Shown here piece by piece: positions 1 to 6,917 of a DNA stretch of 19,576 bases. Below the pieces are notes generated by a model, which was given only the letters and a program-made list of their open reading frames with translations, had not been told where the DNA came from and did not search any database. The stretch is taken from NCBI GenBank assembly GCA_020853655.1, contig JADYYL010000267.1:1-19576 (forward strand). Reading direction: 5' to 3'. Position numbers and translations under genes: made by a program. This stretch comes from Deltaproteobacteria bacterium (lineage in GTDB: Bacteria; Bdellovibrionota_C; UBA2361; SZUA-149; JADYYL01). The number at the start of each line of letters is the position of its first letter. The first letter of the stretch is position 1.

Positions 1-243
1 GAGCGATTCATCAACCTGCAGCAGGTATCTGGTGACGATCGTTCGTGAGCCATCTGGGCGAGTGACGAATTCGCTGCGTCCGGAAGTGACGCGGCCTTGA
101 AGAATGGTCTGTGCATTTTGGATGTTTCGGTCCAAACGCCCGGAGTCCTCCGGATAGCTATCGGCGTGGCACTCATCTGCCGTCGCGACGCTAAGCGCGA
201 GGACGAAGGCGAAGAGCGACTTCGGATGTATTGAGATGCCCAT
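1..243 (-). CDS. Secreted protein of unknown function, 5' part only
   Basis: The first 81 codons of a leftward gene are visible; the rest lies outside the window. The start is the ATG at 243, preceded by an AGAAGGA-like Shine-Dalgarno about ten bases upstream. The N-terminus has a Sec-type signal peptide: a short basic start, then a hydrophobic run (LFAFVLALSVATA), with likely cleavage between residues 21 and 27. The mature part contains a segment that reads ILQGRVTSG, then TRPDGSRTIVT, then RYLLQVDESL. This resembles the beta-rich domain that precedes or replaces a protease domain in many secreted proteins of Myxococcota-like bacteria, in which a G-x-V segment is followed by an I-V-T-x-x-x-L-x-V-E strand. 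That resemblance is weak and the function is unknown. Export from the cytoplasm is the only firm inference. Confidence 0.7.
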   Translation of the reverse strand, partial: MGISIHPKSLFAFVLALSVATADECHADSYPEDSGRLDRNIQNAQTILQGRVTSGRSEFVTRPDGSRTIVTRYLLQVDESL

Positions 244-670
244 GAGATCGAAATCCTTCTGCGGCTGAAATTGGGCTCGTGGGTGTTGTGACCAACGAGC
301 ACCAGTCGAATAGGAACATTATGCGGCCCTCGCGCCAAGCGTTAACAGGTGTGTCGAGGACGTCTTGAAGCTGCTCTGTGGACGCTCAAGCGGTGCTGCG
401 CCGGCGCGTGAGGCCGCTGAGTCATCCGAGGGCTAAACGCTGTAGGGAACTGATCGCAGCTGGTTGCGCCAGATGGAACCAGACTGCTTTGTTCTGCAGT
501 CTATGCGAATTCGAACGGCGCATCAGGCGCAGCGTTCGTTACGTGCGCCCTACAAAAGCTCCGCGCGCTGGAGCACTCTCGCCAAGTTGCTCGATTGTTG
601 ATTGGCCCGGAAAGGATTGCATCCGCTGTCCATCGACGGAGCCGGTGAAGATCGAAACGATGTTGGTTTT
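244..670. other. Intergenic region between divergent genes
   Basis: These 427 bases separate a leftward secreted-protein gene from a rightward transporter gene, so they should hold divergent promoters. No clear -35/-10 pair was found. A plus-strand open frame beginning at 378 has Arg/Cys-rich composition typical of chance translation and is not called. The one notable element is the inverted repeat at 275-300, described separately. Confidence 0.5.
275..300. repeat. Inverted repeat upstream of the leftward secreted-protein gene
   Basis: Two 10-base arms (275-284 GCTCGTGGGT, 291-300 ACCAACGAGC) pair at nine of ten positions around a 6-base loop. It lies 32 bases upstream of the leftward ATG, in its presumed promoter or 5' leader. 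No T-run follows on either strand, so it is more likely an operator or leader hairpin than a terminator. Confidence 0.4.
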
Positions 671-1507
671 ATGGACGCTGTCGTTCTCTCAATCGTGGCG
701 GCAATTCTCGTCGGCGCGAATAAAGTATTCTTCCGCCAGGCGGCGCTTCGAAACGTTTCGAGCGAACACCTCCTGGTGATCTTCTACTTTGGAGGAGTGG
801 CTTGTGCCGTTCTCTACTATCCTCTGCCAGCCGTCTTCGACAGAGAACCGCTTGAGCTCTCTCTCCTCGTTGCCAACGGGTGGATCTGGACGCTCATCAG
901 CGCGATGGATACGCGAATCTACAAGTCCATTGAGGCTTCGGTCGTTGCCCTCCTCGATTCTATTCAACTTCTCCTTCTTACGGCGGTAGGACTCATTCTG
1001 TTTGGTGAATCGCTTCCGCTGCTCAAGCTCCTCGGGGTGCTCTGTGTGGCGGGTGCCGTAGGTTTTAGCACTCGCAGCCGTCCGCAGGGGGATGCCAAGG
1101 TGATCGCGGTGAAACTCCTCTCGGTCTGTCTCGCGGGGGCTGCACTCTCGATCGACAAGTTTCTCGCTTCCCGAATGCCCATCGGAGATCTGGTCGTGCT
1201 GGGATACGCGATACCGGGTCTGTTCCTCGTATTGTACACACGGCCGAACATGCGCGGGCTCGCCGCTTCCGCATTCAAGCTCGGACGCTACACGTTTGTT
1301 CTTTCGGTCTGTAGCTTTGGTGGCTTTGCTTGTACCATTCACGCCTTCGCCACGGGGTCACTGACTGTCACTTCGGCGCTGATCCAAACAAGCATCGTCG
1401 TGACGTTACTCGTCGAGTTCGTCGTCGGTGATGTGCGAGGGGCTCGACTTCGACCGGCGATTTGTGCCGGGGCGTGCACAGTCGGGGCGATTGCGGTCGT
1501 GCTCTGA
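671..1507 (+). CDS. EamA/DMT-type membrane transporter
   Basis: An integral membrane protein of 278 residues, rich in Leu, Val, Ala and Gly with short polar loops, compatible with ten transmembrane helices arranged as two five-helix EamA repeats. The end of the first repeat shows the usual pattern: a hydrophobic helix, GESLP, then LKLLGVLCVAGAVGF. The second half begins near KLLSVCLAGAALSIDKFLASR and ends on a hydrophobic helix with no tail. The family (drug/metabolite transporter superfamily) exports or imports small metabolites; the substrate cannot be predicted. The ATG at 671 was chosen over an in-frame TTG at 602 because the hydrophobic region begins right after it and the extra 23 residues look non-coding. 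Neither start has a strong Shine-Dalgarno. The gene stands alone, with 166 bases before the next gene. Confidence 0.8.
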   Translation: MDAVVLSIVAAILVGANKVFFRQAALRNVSSEHLLVIFYFGGVACAVLYYPLPAVFDREPLELSLLVANGWIWTLISAMDTRIYKSIEASVVALLDSIQLLLLTAVGLILFGESLPLLKLLGVLCVAGAVGFSTRSRPQGDAKVIAVKLLSVCLAGAALSIDKFLASRMPIGDLVVLGYAIPGLFLVLYTRPNMRGLAASAFKLGRYTFVLSVCSFGGFACTIHAFATGSLTVTSALIQTSIVVTLLVEFVVGDVRGARLRPAICAGACTVGAIAVVL

Positions 1508-1548
1508 TACTTTCGCTCGTATGAGCCGCGTTCTCCGGAGAGGCAGGC

Positions 1549-1569
1549 TGTGCGAGGGGATCCCGCACA
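1549..1569 (+). other. Possible weak hairpin after the transporter gene
   Basis: Arms TGTGCG (1549-1554) and CGCACA (1564-1569) pair perfectly, and the inner GGG/CCC could extend the stem. It lies about 40 bases past the transporter stop. There is no T-run, only ATTCT, so a terminator role is doubtful. Confidence 0.25.
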
Positions 1570-1598
1570 ATTCTATGCTGAACCTGCGCAATCGACGT

Positions 1599-1626
1599 TT
1601 GCGTTAACCCGACGTTCCATTATCTT
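1599..1626 (+). promoter_or_regulatory. Possible promoter of the quinone oxidoreductase gene
   Basis: A -35-like TTGCGT (1599-1604), a 16-base spacer, and a -10-like TATCTT (1621-1626) lie 48 bases before the qorA start, predicting transcription from about 1633. Each hexamer matches consensus at about four of six positions, so this is plausible rather than certain. Confidence 0.4.
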
Positions 1627-1673
1627 CAAGCAATGGGCCCGGTCCCTGACGTAGCACTCCAGAGTAAACAACG

Positions 1674-2645
1674 ATGAAAGCGATTCGAATACATCAATAC
1701 GGCGGCCCAGAATCACTGGCGTGTGAATCGATGGATGCCACTCCGCCCGGGGCCGATGAGGCGCGGGTGTCTGTTCGCGCCTGTGGGATCAATTTTGTCG
1801 ATATTTATCAGCGCACGGGTCTCTACAAGATCGCACTTCCGTCGACGCTCGGACTCGAGTGTGCCGGCGTTGTCGAAGAAGTTGGGGAGAACGTCACGAC
1901 GGTAAAGCGCGGAGATCGAGTCGCCTCATGCTCTGCGCCAGGGTCATATGCAGAATCGGTGAATGTACCCGCCCGAGTTCTTGTGCCACTTCCTGACTCG
2001 GTGCGGTTTGAAATAGGCGCGGCGCTGATGGTTCAAGGTCTCACGGCGCACTACCTCGTGCATACGACAGCGGAAGTGGGGCCATCGACCACCGTGTTGG
2101 TGCATGCGGCCGCAGGCGGCGTCGGGCTTTTGCTCATTCAAGTCGCGAAGATGCGTGGCGCGCGGGTCATTGCTGTCGTCTCGACCGATGACAAAGCCTC
2201 GCTTGCTCGCGAGGCGGGGGCCGATGAGACCATCTGCACCGCGCAGATCGATTTTCTCGAGCGAGCGAAATCACTCACTGCTGGCCGAGGCGTCGACGTT
2301 GTTTTTGACTCGGTCGGAAAGGACACGTTTGACCGAAGCCTTCAGGCTCTCGCCCCGCTCGGCCACTTGGTGAGCTTTGGGCAGGCGAGTGGCGCCGTAG
2401 GCCCGTTCGATCCGTTGAAACTCGGCGCGGGTTCGCTCTCGCTCACGCGACCACGGCTTGCAGACTACGTCGCGACTCCCGAGATGCTCCGCGCTCGCTC
2501 GGGAGACCTGTTTCGCTGGGTGGCAGAAGGGACGCTCAGAGTGAAAGAACCAACGGTGTATCCGTTGCAGGATGCAGCCGTGGCACACCGCGATTTGGAA
2601 GCCCGTCGAACGACTGGGAAGTTGGTTCTTCGACCCAGCGAATGA
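1674..2645 (+). CDS. qorA: NADPH:quinone oxidoreductase, zinc-independent MDR family
   Basis: A 323-residue cytoplasmic protein of the medium-chain dehydrogenase/reductase superfamily, quinone oxidoreductase branch, which reduces quinones or related enones with NADPH. The N-terminal GroES-like domain (about 1-125) starts MKAIRIHQYGGPE and contains the family stretch CGINFVDIYQRTGLY and GLECAGVVEEVG. The Rossmann domain (about 126-260) has the dinucleotide-binding loop AAAGGVGLLLIQVAK and the later GVDVVFDSVGKDTF. The C-terminus, ARRTTGKLVLRP, is the typical family ending. The cysteines and glutamate that bind catalytic zinc in alcohol dehydrogenases are absent, as expected for this branch. 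Length matches E. coli QorA (about 327). It stands alone, with promoters of its own before and after. The exact substrate is not predictable; a general enone reductase is the alternative. Confidence 0.88.
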   Translation: MKAIRIHQYGGPESLACESMDATPPGADEARVSVRACGINFVDIYQRTGLYKIALPSTLGLECAGVVEEVGENVTTVKRGDRVASCSAPGSYAESVNVPARVLVPLPDSVRFEIGAALMVQGLTAHYLVHTTAEVGPSTTVLVHAAAGGVGLLLIQVAKMRGARVIAVVSTDDKASLAREAGADETICTAQIDFLERAKSLTAGRGVDVVFDSVGKDTFDRSLQALAPLGHLVSFGQASGAVGPFDPLKLGAGSLSLTRPRLADYVATPEMLRARSGDLFRWVAEGTLRVKEPTVYPLQDAAVAHRDLEARRTTGKLVLRPSE

Positions 2646-2670
2646 CGCAATTCCCAAGAAACCCAGTCAT

Positions 2671-2699
2671 TTGACCTTTTTCCCCGCTTTTTCTACACT
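2671..2699 (+). promoter_or_regulatory. Sigma-70-type promoter of the RRM-bS18 gene
   Basis: TTGACC (2671-2676), a 17-base spacer rich in T, and TACACT (2694-2699) make a good housekeeping-type promoter 25 bases past the qorA stop. Transcription should begin near 2706, leaving a 5' leader of about 122 bases before the ATG at 2828. This makes the fusion gene an independent transcription unit together with the terminator at 3471. Confidence 0.65.
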
Positions 2700-2747
2700 C
2701 CGCCCTCGGATCGCGGCCACTCGGAGCTACGAACCGATTCTGTTTTT

Positions 2748-2764
2748 CGCTCTGACGAAGAGCG
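2748..2764 (+). promoter_or_regulatory. Small hairpin in the RRM-bS18 leader
   Basis: CGCTCT (2748-2753) and AGAGCG (2759-2764) pair around a 5-base loop, just after a TTTTT run. It lies in the middle of the long 5' leader of the fusion gene. Ribosomal protein genes are often autoregulated through such leaders, but nothing here proves that role. Confidence 0.3.
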
Positions 2765-2827
2765 CGCCTCGTCTCCTCTAGCCCGGATTCGAAGCGATTT
2801 GATTACTCGCGCAACCACGGACCACTT

Positions 2828-3427
2828 ATGACAAAACTATTCGTTGGAAATTTTAGCTTCTCCGTCGACGAAGTGAAGCTCAAGGAGCTCTTCGCCAAGA
2901 TCGGAACGGTTATCTCTGCAAAAGTTATGACAGAGGGTCCGGGTGGACGCTCGCGTGGCTTCGGCTTCGTCGAGATGTCGTCGGCCGAAGAAGCTCAAAA
3001 GGCAATTCGCGAACTTGACGGTAACGTTTGGGAAGGCCGGCCGATCAAGGTGAGCGAAGATCGCTCGCAACGACGTGGCGAAGGGCGCCCCGGCGAAGGA
3101 CGTCCTGAAGGTGGACGTTTTCAGCGTGAGCATCACTCAGACGAAGGTGGCGATGGACATTCGCGTCCCGCTCCGATCGGATACTTCCGGGCTCAGCCGC
3201 TCGACATCGGCATCCGACGCAAGCGCAAGATGGACCCGTTTGTTGAAGACGACACGCTTACGATCGACTACAAGAACCCGAAGCTGCTGAGCCGCTTCAT
3301 GAGCGAACGCGGACGAATTCTTCCGCGACGTATGACGGGTCTCACCGCTCAGAATCAACGCCGCGTTGCTAAGGCGATCAAGCGCTCGCAACAACTCGGA
3401 CTGCTCCCCTTCGTTCGGGGCTCGTAG
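2828..3427 (+). CDS. RNA-recognition-motif protein fused to ribosomal protein bS18
   Basis: One uninterrupted frame of 199 residues carries two recognisable parts. Residues 3-77 are a single RRM: RNP2 is LFVGNF (4-9) and RNP1 is RGFGFVEM (43-50), with the usual spacing, as in bacterial glycine-rich RNA-binding proteins. Residues 78-118 are an Arg/Gly/Glu-rich linker. Residues 128-197 align along the whole length of bS18: an N-terminal basic patch (IRRKRKMDPF), then IDYKNPKLLSRFMSERG, then ILPRRMTGLTAQNQRRVAKAIKRSQQLGLLPFV. The two cysteines of zinc-type bS18 (CPFC) are replaced by Asp and Val. bS18 normally binds bS6 on the 30S platform; here it is away from any rpsF or rplI. Either it is the cell's only bS18 with an added RNA-binding domain, or a second copy with a special role. 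The start has only a weak Shine-Dalgarno, and no internal start with a ribosome site was seen for bS18 alone. Confidence 0.9.
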   Translation: MTKLFVGNFSFSVDEVKLKELFAKIGTVISAKVMTEGPGGRSRGFGFVEMSSAEEAQKAIRELDGNVWEGRPIKVSEDRSQRRGEGRPGEGRPEGGRFQREHHSDEGGDGHSRPAPIGYFRAQPLDIGIRRKRKMDPFVEDDTLTIDYKNPKLLSRFMSERGRILPRRMTGLTAQNQRRVAKAIKRSQQLGLLPFVRGS

Positions 3428-3470
3428 TTCAAGGCTAGGATTCAATTGCGACGGAGAGAACGTCGTGTGG

Positions 3471-3497
3471 AAAGCCGGGATTCGTCCCGGCTTTTTT
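3471..3497 (+). terminator. Rho-independent terminator of the RRM-bS18 gene
   Basis: A perfect 10-base stem, AAAGCCGGGA (3471-3480) and TCCCGGCTTT (3485-3494), closed by a TTCG tetraloop and running into six Ts (3492-3497). It lies 43 bases past the stop codon. Read leftwards it ends in only three Ts, so it is mainly a terminator for the plus strand. Confidence 0.92.
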
Positions 3498-3526
3498 ATT
3501 TCTCATCCCATCTATTTCTCATCCCA
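3497..3526. repeat. 14-base tandem direct repeat at the kinase gene's end
   Basis: TATTTCTCATCCCA occurs at 3497-3510 and again at 3513-3526, period 16. The second copy covers the last codons and stop of the leftward receiver-HisKA gene; the first adjoins the terminator T-run. It looks like a small local duplication. Confidence 0.7.
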
Positions 3527-4234
3527 ACGGGGGTCGCCGGGGATCTGGAAAAGCTGTTCCTGTGCCTTCGTCACCTCTTCGAGCTCATCGAGCTCTGCTG
3601 CCCGACACAATTCCTTGAGAACGTGACTGATCCGCTCACCGCTCGACTCGATCAGGCGACTAGTTTCGTCGTCAGAGGAGGCCCCGGACACGCGAGTCCG
3701 GAGCAGATACGTTCCGCCGAGCACCGCTCCGAGCGGGTTGTTGATCTCGTGCCGGAGCGTGGCGATCAGCCGCTGAATCGTCTGCAATCGTGATTCGCGA
3801 ATCTTTGCCGCGAGCAGTTCCTGCTGAATGCGTTTCTGTTCGACGAGAGCCTCGACCAGGGGAAGGAAGAGGTGCTCGCGCAGTTGCGTCTTCGCGAGAA
3901 AGTGTCCTGCGCCGGCACGGACGGCGTTCGCAGGAACAATCGGATCGCTATCTGAACTCATCGCCAGCACCGCGCTCTGCTCGAGTTTCGGGTGCGAGAG
4001 GATCTCTGTTCCCATGCCGTCGGGGAGGTGCTGATCGAGGAGCACGAGGACGAATGGTTCCGGCGCTTCGTCGAGATACTTGCGAGCGTCAGCCAAGAGG
4101 GTCGCAAAACAGAACTGAACACCGGGTCTCCATCCGCGCAGTCGAATCTCTGCGATCTTCGCGAATGAGCTGTCGTCGTCAATAATGAGAATGCGCGGAG
4201 GCATGTCGGGCTTTTCGGGGTTTACGTGACTCAT
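3512..4234 (-). CDS. Response-regulator receiver joined to a HisKA domain, no ATPase
   Basis: A 240-residue protein with a receiver domain at about 14-130: acidic pocket D19-D20-D21 in ILIIDDDSSF, phospho-acceptor D67 in LVLLDQHLPDG, Ser at 93-94, and conserved K115 in HFLAKTQ. A helical linker (about 125-150) leads to a HisKA dimerisation helix with the H-box LRHEINNPLGAVLGG, phospho-acceptor H162. The second HisKA helix follows (about 185-215), and the protein ends in an acidic, Glu-rich tail. The HATPase_c domain (N, G1, G2 boxes) that should follow is entirely absent, so it cannot phosphorylate itself. It may act as a phosphotransfer protein between a kinase and another regulator, or be a truncated hybrid kinase. 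No kinase is adjacent. The ATG at 4234 was chosen; a TTG directly before it is in frame. A 14-base repeat overlaps the stop. Confidence 0.82.
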   Translation of the reverse strand: MSHVNPEKPDMPPRILIIDDDSSFAKIAEIRLRGWRPGVQFCFATLLADARKYLDEAPEPFVLVLLDQHLPDGMGTEILSHPKLEQSAVLAMSSDSDPIVPANAVRAGAGHFLAKTQLREHLFLPLVEALVEQKRIQQELLAAKIRESRLQTIQRLIATLRHEINNPLGAVLGGTYLLRTRVSGASSDDETSRLIESSGERISHVLKELCRAAELDELEEVTKAQEQLFQIPGDPRWDEK

Positions 4235-4368
4235 CAATTTCTCGGCAGTGCGGTTCTCATTGGGATGATCGCCAAGGCGCTCGGTTGCGAGGTATTCGGC
4301 TGATTTCGATTACCCGCCGCCGGACTTTGCTTTGAGGTCCATCAGACTCGATATGATGAACCTCTTCC

Positions 4369-5208
4369 TCAGTTCAGCTCCATGTTCTCGATTGCCTTCC
4401 GGAATACCCCATACGGCTGCGCCCCCCGGATACGGACTCCGCGATACGTCCCATCGTCTGATCGTACCGCGAGAAAGAACGCGGGTATCCCCGTGACGCC
4501 GAGTCTCTCGCCGTCCATTTGATCCCGCTCGACCTCGCGTCGGTAGCGCGTCCCCTTCGCGCACGAAATGAATTTCTTCGAGTCTTTGAGTCGAAGAAAT
4601 GTCGCGAGCTGTTTCGGATCTACCGGAGTAGCCTTTTCGGCTGCGGAAGAGAGCGCTTCGTGTGCCTCCCAATACACTCCCTGCTCGCCAGCACAGTGTG
4701 CGATCTGCGAAAGCTCCCCGGAACGAACTTGCTGCGGAAGGGGGAAGTCACGAAGGATGAACTTCAGCTTCCCGTCGTTGATGAACTCCGTTCGAAGTTT
4801 CGGAAGCGTTTCTCGGACAAAGTCGCGGCACGTCGAACATTCAAAGTTCGTAAAAGCCATGAGGACGCGGGGTGCGTCAGATGGCCCCAGATACGGGTCG
4901 TCCTCTTCGCTTCCATCCATTTCAAAGGACACCATTTCGATTGCTTCGACTTTTTTCCGCTCCTTTTCAACTTTTGGAGTGGCGTCGTCCGCAACGGTTG
5001 CTGAGGTCTGCGGCGGTGGCGCAACTACGGGATCGGCATCGAGACCGGCCCGTGATGCGCGAGAGAGGAGGGCTTCGTCGAGCTTCTTCTCGAGCCGCCT
5101 CACGTCGTGGCGCAACTCTTCGATACTTCCCTGCAGACGTGCCGAATCGCGGCTATCGCCGGTGCAGGCGCAGAGGGCGAGGCAGAGAAGGAGGAACGGA
5201 AACTTCAT
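4369..5208 (-). CDS. DsbA-like thioredoxin-fold lipoprotein
   Basis: A 279-residue exported lipoprotein. The signal peptide MKFPFLLLCLALCAC ends in a lipobox with L12-C13-A14 before the lipidated C15; the next residue is Thr, which favours the outer membrane. Residues 24-50 are a charged heptad-like helix, probably coiled coil, followed by a Pro/Thr/Lys-rich linker to about 100. From about 105 lies a DsbA/Thioredoxin_4 domain: strand RVLMAFTNFEC, active site C124-S-T-C127, and the cis-proline loop GVTGIP with P242. Two more cysteines (C172, C216) sit where this family often has a second disulfide. It should oxidise, reduce or isomerise disulfides in envelope proteins; which of these cannot be told. 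It starts 28 bases after the comF stop, so the two may share a transcript. No Shine-Dalgarno is evident at the ATG. Confidence 0.87.
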   Translation of the reverse strand: MKFPFLLLCLALCACTGDSRDSARLQGSIEELRHDVRRLEKKLDEALLSRASRAGLDADPVVAPPPQTSATVADDATPKVEKERKKVEAIEMVSFEMDGSEEDDPYLGPSDAPRVLMAFTNFECSTCRDFVRETLPKLRTEFINDGKLKFILRDFPLPQQVRSGELSQIAHCAGEQGVYWEAHEALSSAAEKATPVDPKQLATFLRLKDSKKFISCAKGTRYRREVERDQMDGERLGVTGIPAFFLAVRSDDGTYRGVRIRGAQPYGVFRKAIENMELN

Positions 5209-5236
5209 GGTGTCACTAGCATTGAAAGCGGTTTCG

Positions 5237-6172
5237 TCATTGAGCGGAGATTACATCGAACGACCACCCGTGCGGCAAGCTCGAACCGTCTTGTGAACAC
5301 TTTTTTCTCGCTCTCCCGTCGCCTTTCCCGAGCTGGATCGCCCGACGATATCGCTGAAAGTTCGGTGACCGTGCAAACGTGATCCCATCCACGGTACGAG
5401 CTCCGGCCTGAAGGAGGGCCTCAGCAGCAGCTTGGAGCGATGCGCCGGTGGTCAGCATATCATCGATGAGCAGGATGCTCCTGCCGCTGACCAGGCGAGG
5501 ATTAGCGGAGAAGGAATTTCGAACGTTCTTCTCGCGCAACGGGAGAGGAAGCGAGGCTTGTGGATCGCGATCTCGGCCAACGCGTAGAGCAAATGCTTCC
5601 GTTTGCCGACGAAGCGCAGGGGCGAGCTGTCGGGCCACAAGTGTCATGTGGCTAAACCCGCGCTCGCGCAAGATACGGGGCGCTGACGGCATCGGCACGA
5701 TCAGGTTCCAGTCCCGATGAGGCAGGATGCTGTGTGAAGGGTCCTCTCTTTCTGTCCCAGAGAATGGCGAGAGAGGATCGTTGGGGACGAGAGCGAAGTA
5801 GAATGCTCGAGCAATCACCGAAGCAAGTCGGCTCTGGCCTCCGTACTTCAACAGGCAGACGATCGATTCGGCGCGGTCTCGATAGACGAAGAGCGATCGG
5901 GCGGCTCGAAGTGGCAGCGGCTCCATCGAGCACATGCGACAAGAACGCTCCTCATCATCTTCCAAGCGCTCACCGCATCGATCGCAAACACGAAGCGCTG
6001 TTTCGAGCGTTGGTAGATAGCTCATTCCCGGCGGCAGGTTGACCCAAGGAAGGCATTCACGGCAGAGCGCTGCATTGATGCGATCCACTCTGAGAACGGC
6101 GTCACGACGGTGACAGAGCATGCACTCCCAGGGAAAGAGAGGTTCCAATGCGCGAGTCAAGATTCGACGCAT
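5237..6172 (-). CDS. comF: ComF family phosphoribosyltransferase-like protein
   Basis: A cytoplasmic protein of 311 residues in the ComF/GntX family, which is linked to DNA uptake and later processing of the incoming strand. The N-terminus carries zinc-binding cysteines: C17-x2-C20 and C37-x2-C40, then C63-x2-C66 and C78-x2-C81. The C-terminal half is a type I phosphoribosyltransferase fold: VYRDRAESIVCLLKYGGQ, the motif LIVPMPSAPRILRERGFSH, and the PRPP loop ILLIDDMLTTGAS (about 233-245). The ATG at 6172 was chosen because MRRILTRALEPLFPWECMLC is the usual ComF beginning. An in-frame ATG at 6295 would add 41 Arg/Ser-rich residues that look non-coding. About 40 residues beyond the usual end (after GITFARSPNFQRYRRA) are unusual. 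Lies 28 bases upstream of the DsbA-like gene. Confidence 0.85.
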   Translation of the reverse strand: MRRILTRALEPLFPWECMLCHRRDAVLRVDRINAALCRECLPWVNLPPGMSYLPTLETALRVCDRCGERLEDDEERSCRMCSMEPLPLRAARSLFVYRDRAESIVCLLKYGGQSRLASVIARAFYFALVPNDPLSPFSGTEREDPSHSILPHRDWNLIVPMPSAPRILRERGFSHMTLVARQLAPALRRQTEAFALRVGRDRDPQASLPLPLREKNVRNSFSANPRLVSGRSILLIDDMLTTGASLQAAAEALLQAGARTVDGITFARSPNFQRYRRAIQLGKGDGRARKKCSQDGSSLPHGWSFDVISAQ

Positions 6173-6917
6173 CGAGAAGGGCTCGTTCCATCTGTCGCTG
6201 GGCGCCGTATGCACCTGCTTTGGAGATGGGGAGCGAGAGACGCGGTGATTCAGCAATTTCCTTCTTCGTTCCACTTTGTCCTCGCTCGTTGGCATGCACG
6301 TCTCATTCTTCGAATCACGGCCGGACGGAGAGCATGAGATTTCGTGGAACTAAGGAGAGCTCCGACTTGGCTCAATTGCAGCGCATGTCGACAGTTGCGA
6401 GCCCGCAATTGTTGCAGACCTGCGGAAGACTTCTTCCTCACTGTCTGCACGTCAGCGCTGACCTTTTAGTGGGAGCGCGTCTGAGAATTTCTGCGTGGTC
6501 GTCACCCGCGGGTTTTCACGACCGGGAATCACTGATGTGACCACCGCGTGCATAATGAAGTCGAGGAGGTGAGTGCGTGGAGACAGACAACGTTTCCTCA
6601 CGATGCTCTGCTCACCTCCGCGCGCCGACCCGCCCGAACTGAAATGAGAGCGGAGTTTCTTTGGAGCTTTATCGTCCAAGAAACGACAGAGGTTCAAGAC
6701 GGGTAGAGGGGCAGGTGTTGCCTGGTGGCAGAGATTCTCTCACGAAGCTCATATTTGAGCTCGATAGCGGGAGCATTTGCGCATGATTTTTGGGGTTTCC
6801 GAATCGCTCGGATTGTTCTCAACTGCGGTCTCTCGGTGCGGAACCTCGAATCGAGGGAGCGCACGGCTCTGTGAACTACAGGATAGAGTTTCTTATCCGC
6901 ATTCTCTTCGTGATCGC
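6173..6917. other. Long non-coding region between divergent genes
   Basis: These 745 bases separate comF from the secreted-protein gene. Several short open frames exist (for example leftward 6452-6697, which would start at TTG), but none shows a ribosome site or protein-like composition. Two structured elements are visible: the stem at 6565-6619 and AGCTCA-TATT-TGAGCT near 6747-6762. Promoters for both neighbouring genes should be here, but no strong -35/-10 pair was found. Confidence 0.5.
6565..6619. repeat. Long stem-loop in the comF upstream region
   Basis: GGAGGTGAG (6565-6573) pairs perfectly with CTCACCTCC (6611-6619). Inside, CGTG and CACG can pair again. There is no T-run on either side, so it is not a terminator. 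It may be an operator or part of an RNA leader; neither role is supported by anything else. Confidence 0.35.

Noticed and set aside
378..779. Plus-strand open frame of 133 codons upstream of the transporter
   Set aside because: Arg/Cys-rich composition, no ribosome site, and overlap with the transporter start.
4568..5296. Plus-strand open frame of 242 codons over the DsbA-like gene
   Set aside because: Ser/Arg/Cys-rich shadow of a gene with clear lipobox, CxxC and cis-proline.
6452..6697. Leftward open frame of 81 codons in the comF upstream region
   Set aside because: It would start at TTG with no ribosome site, and a perfect stem lies inside it; no domain is recognisable.
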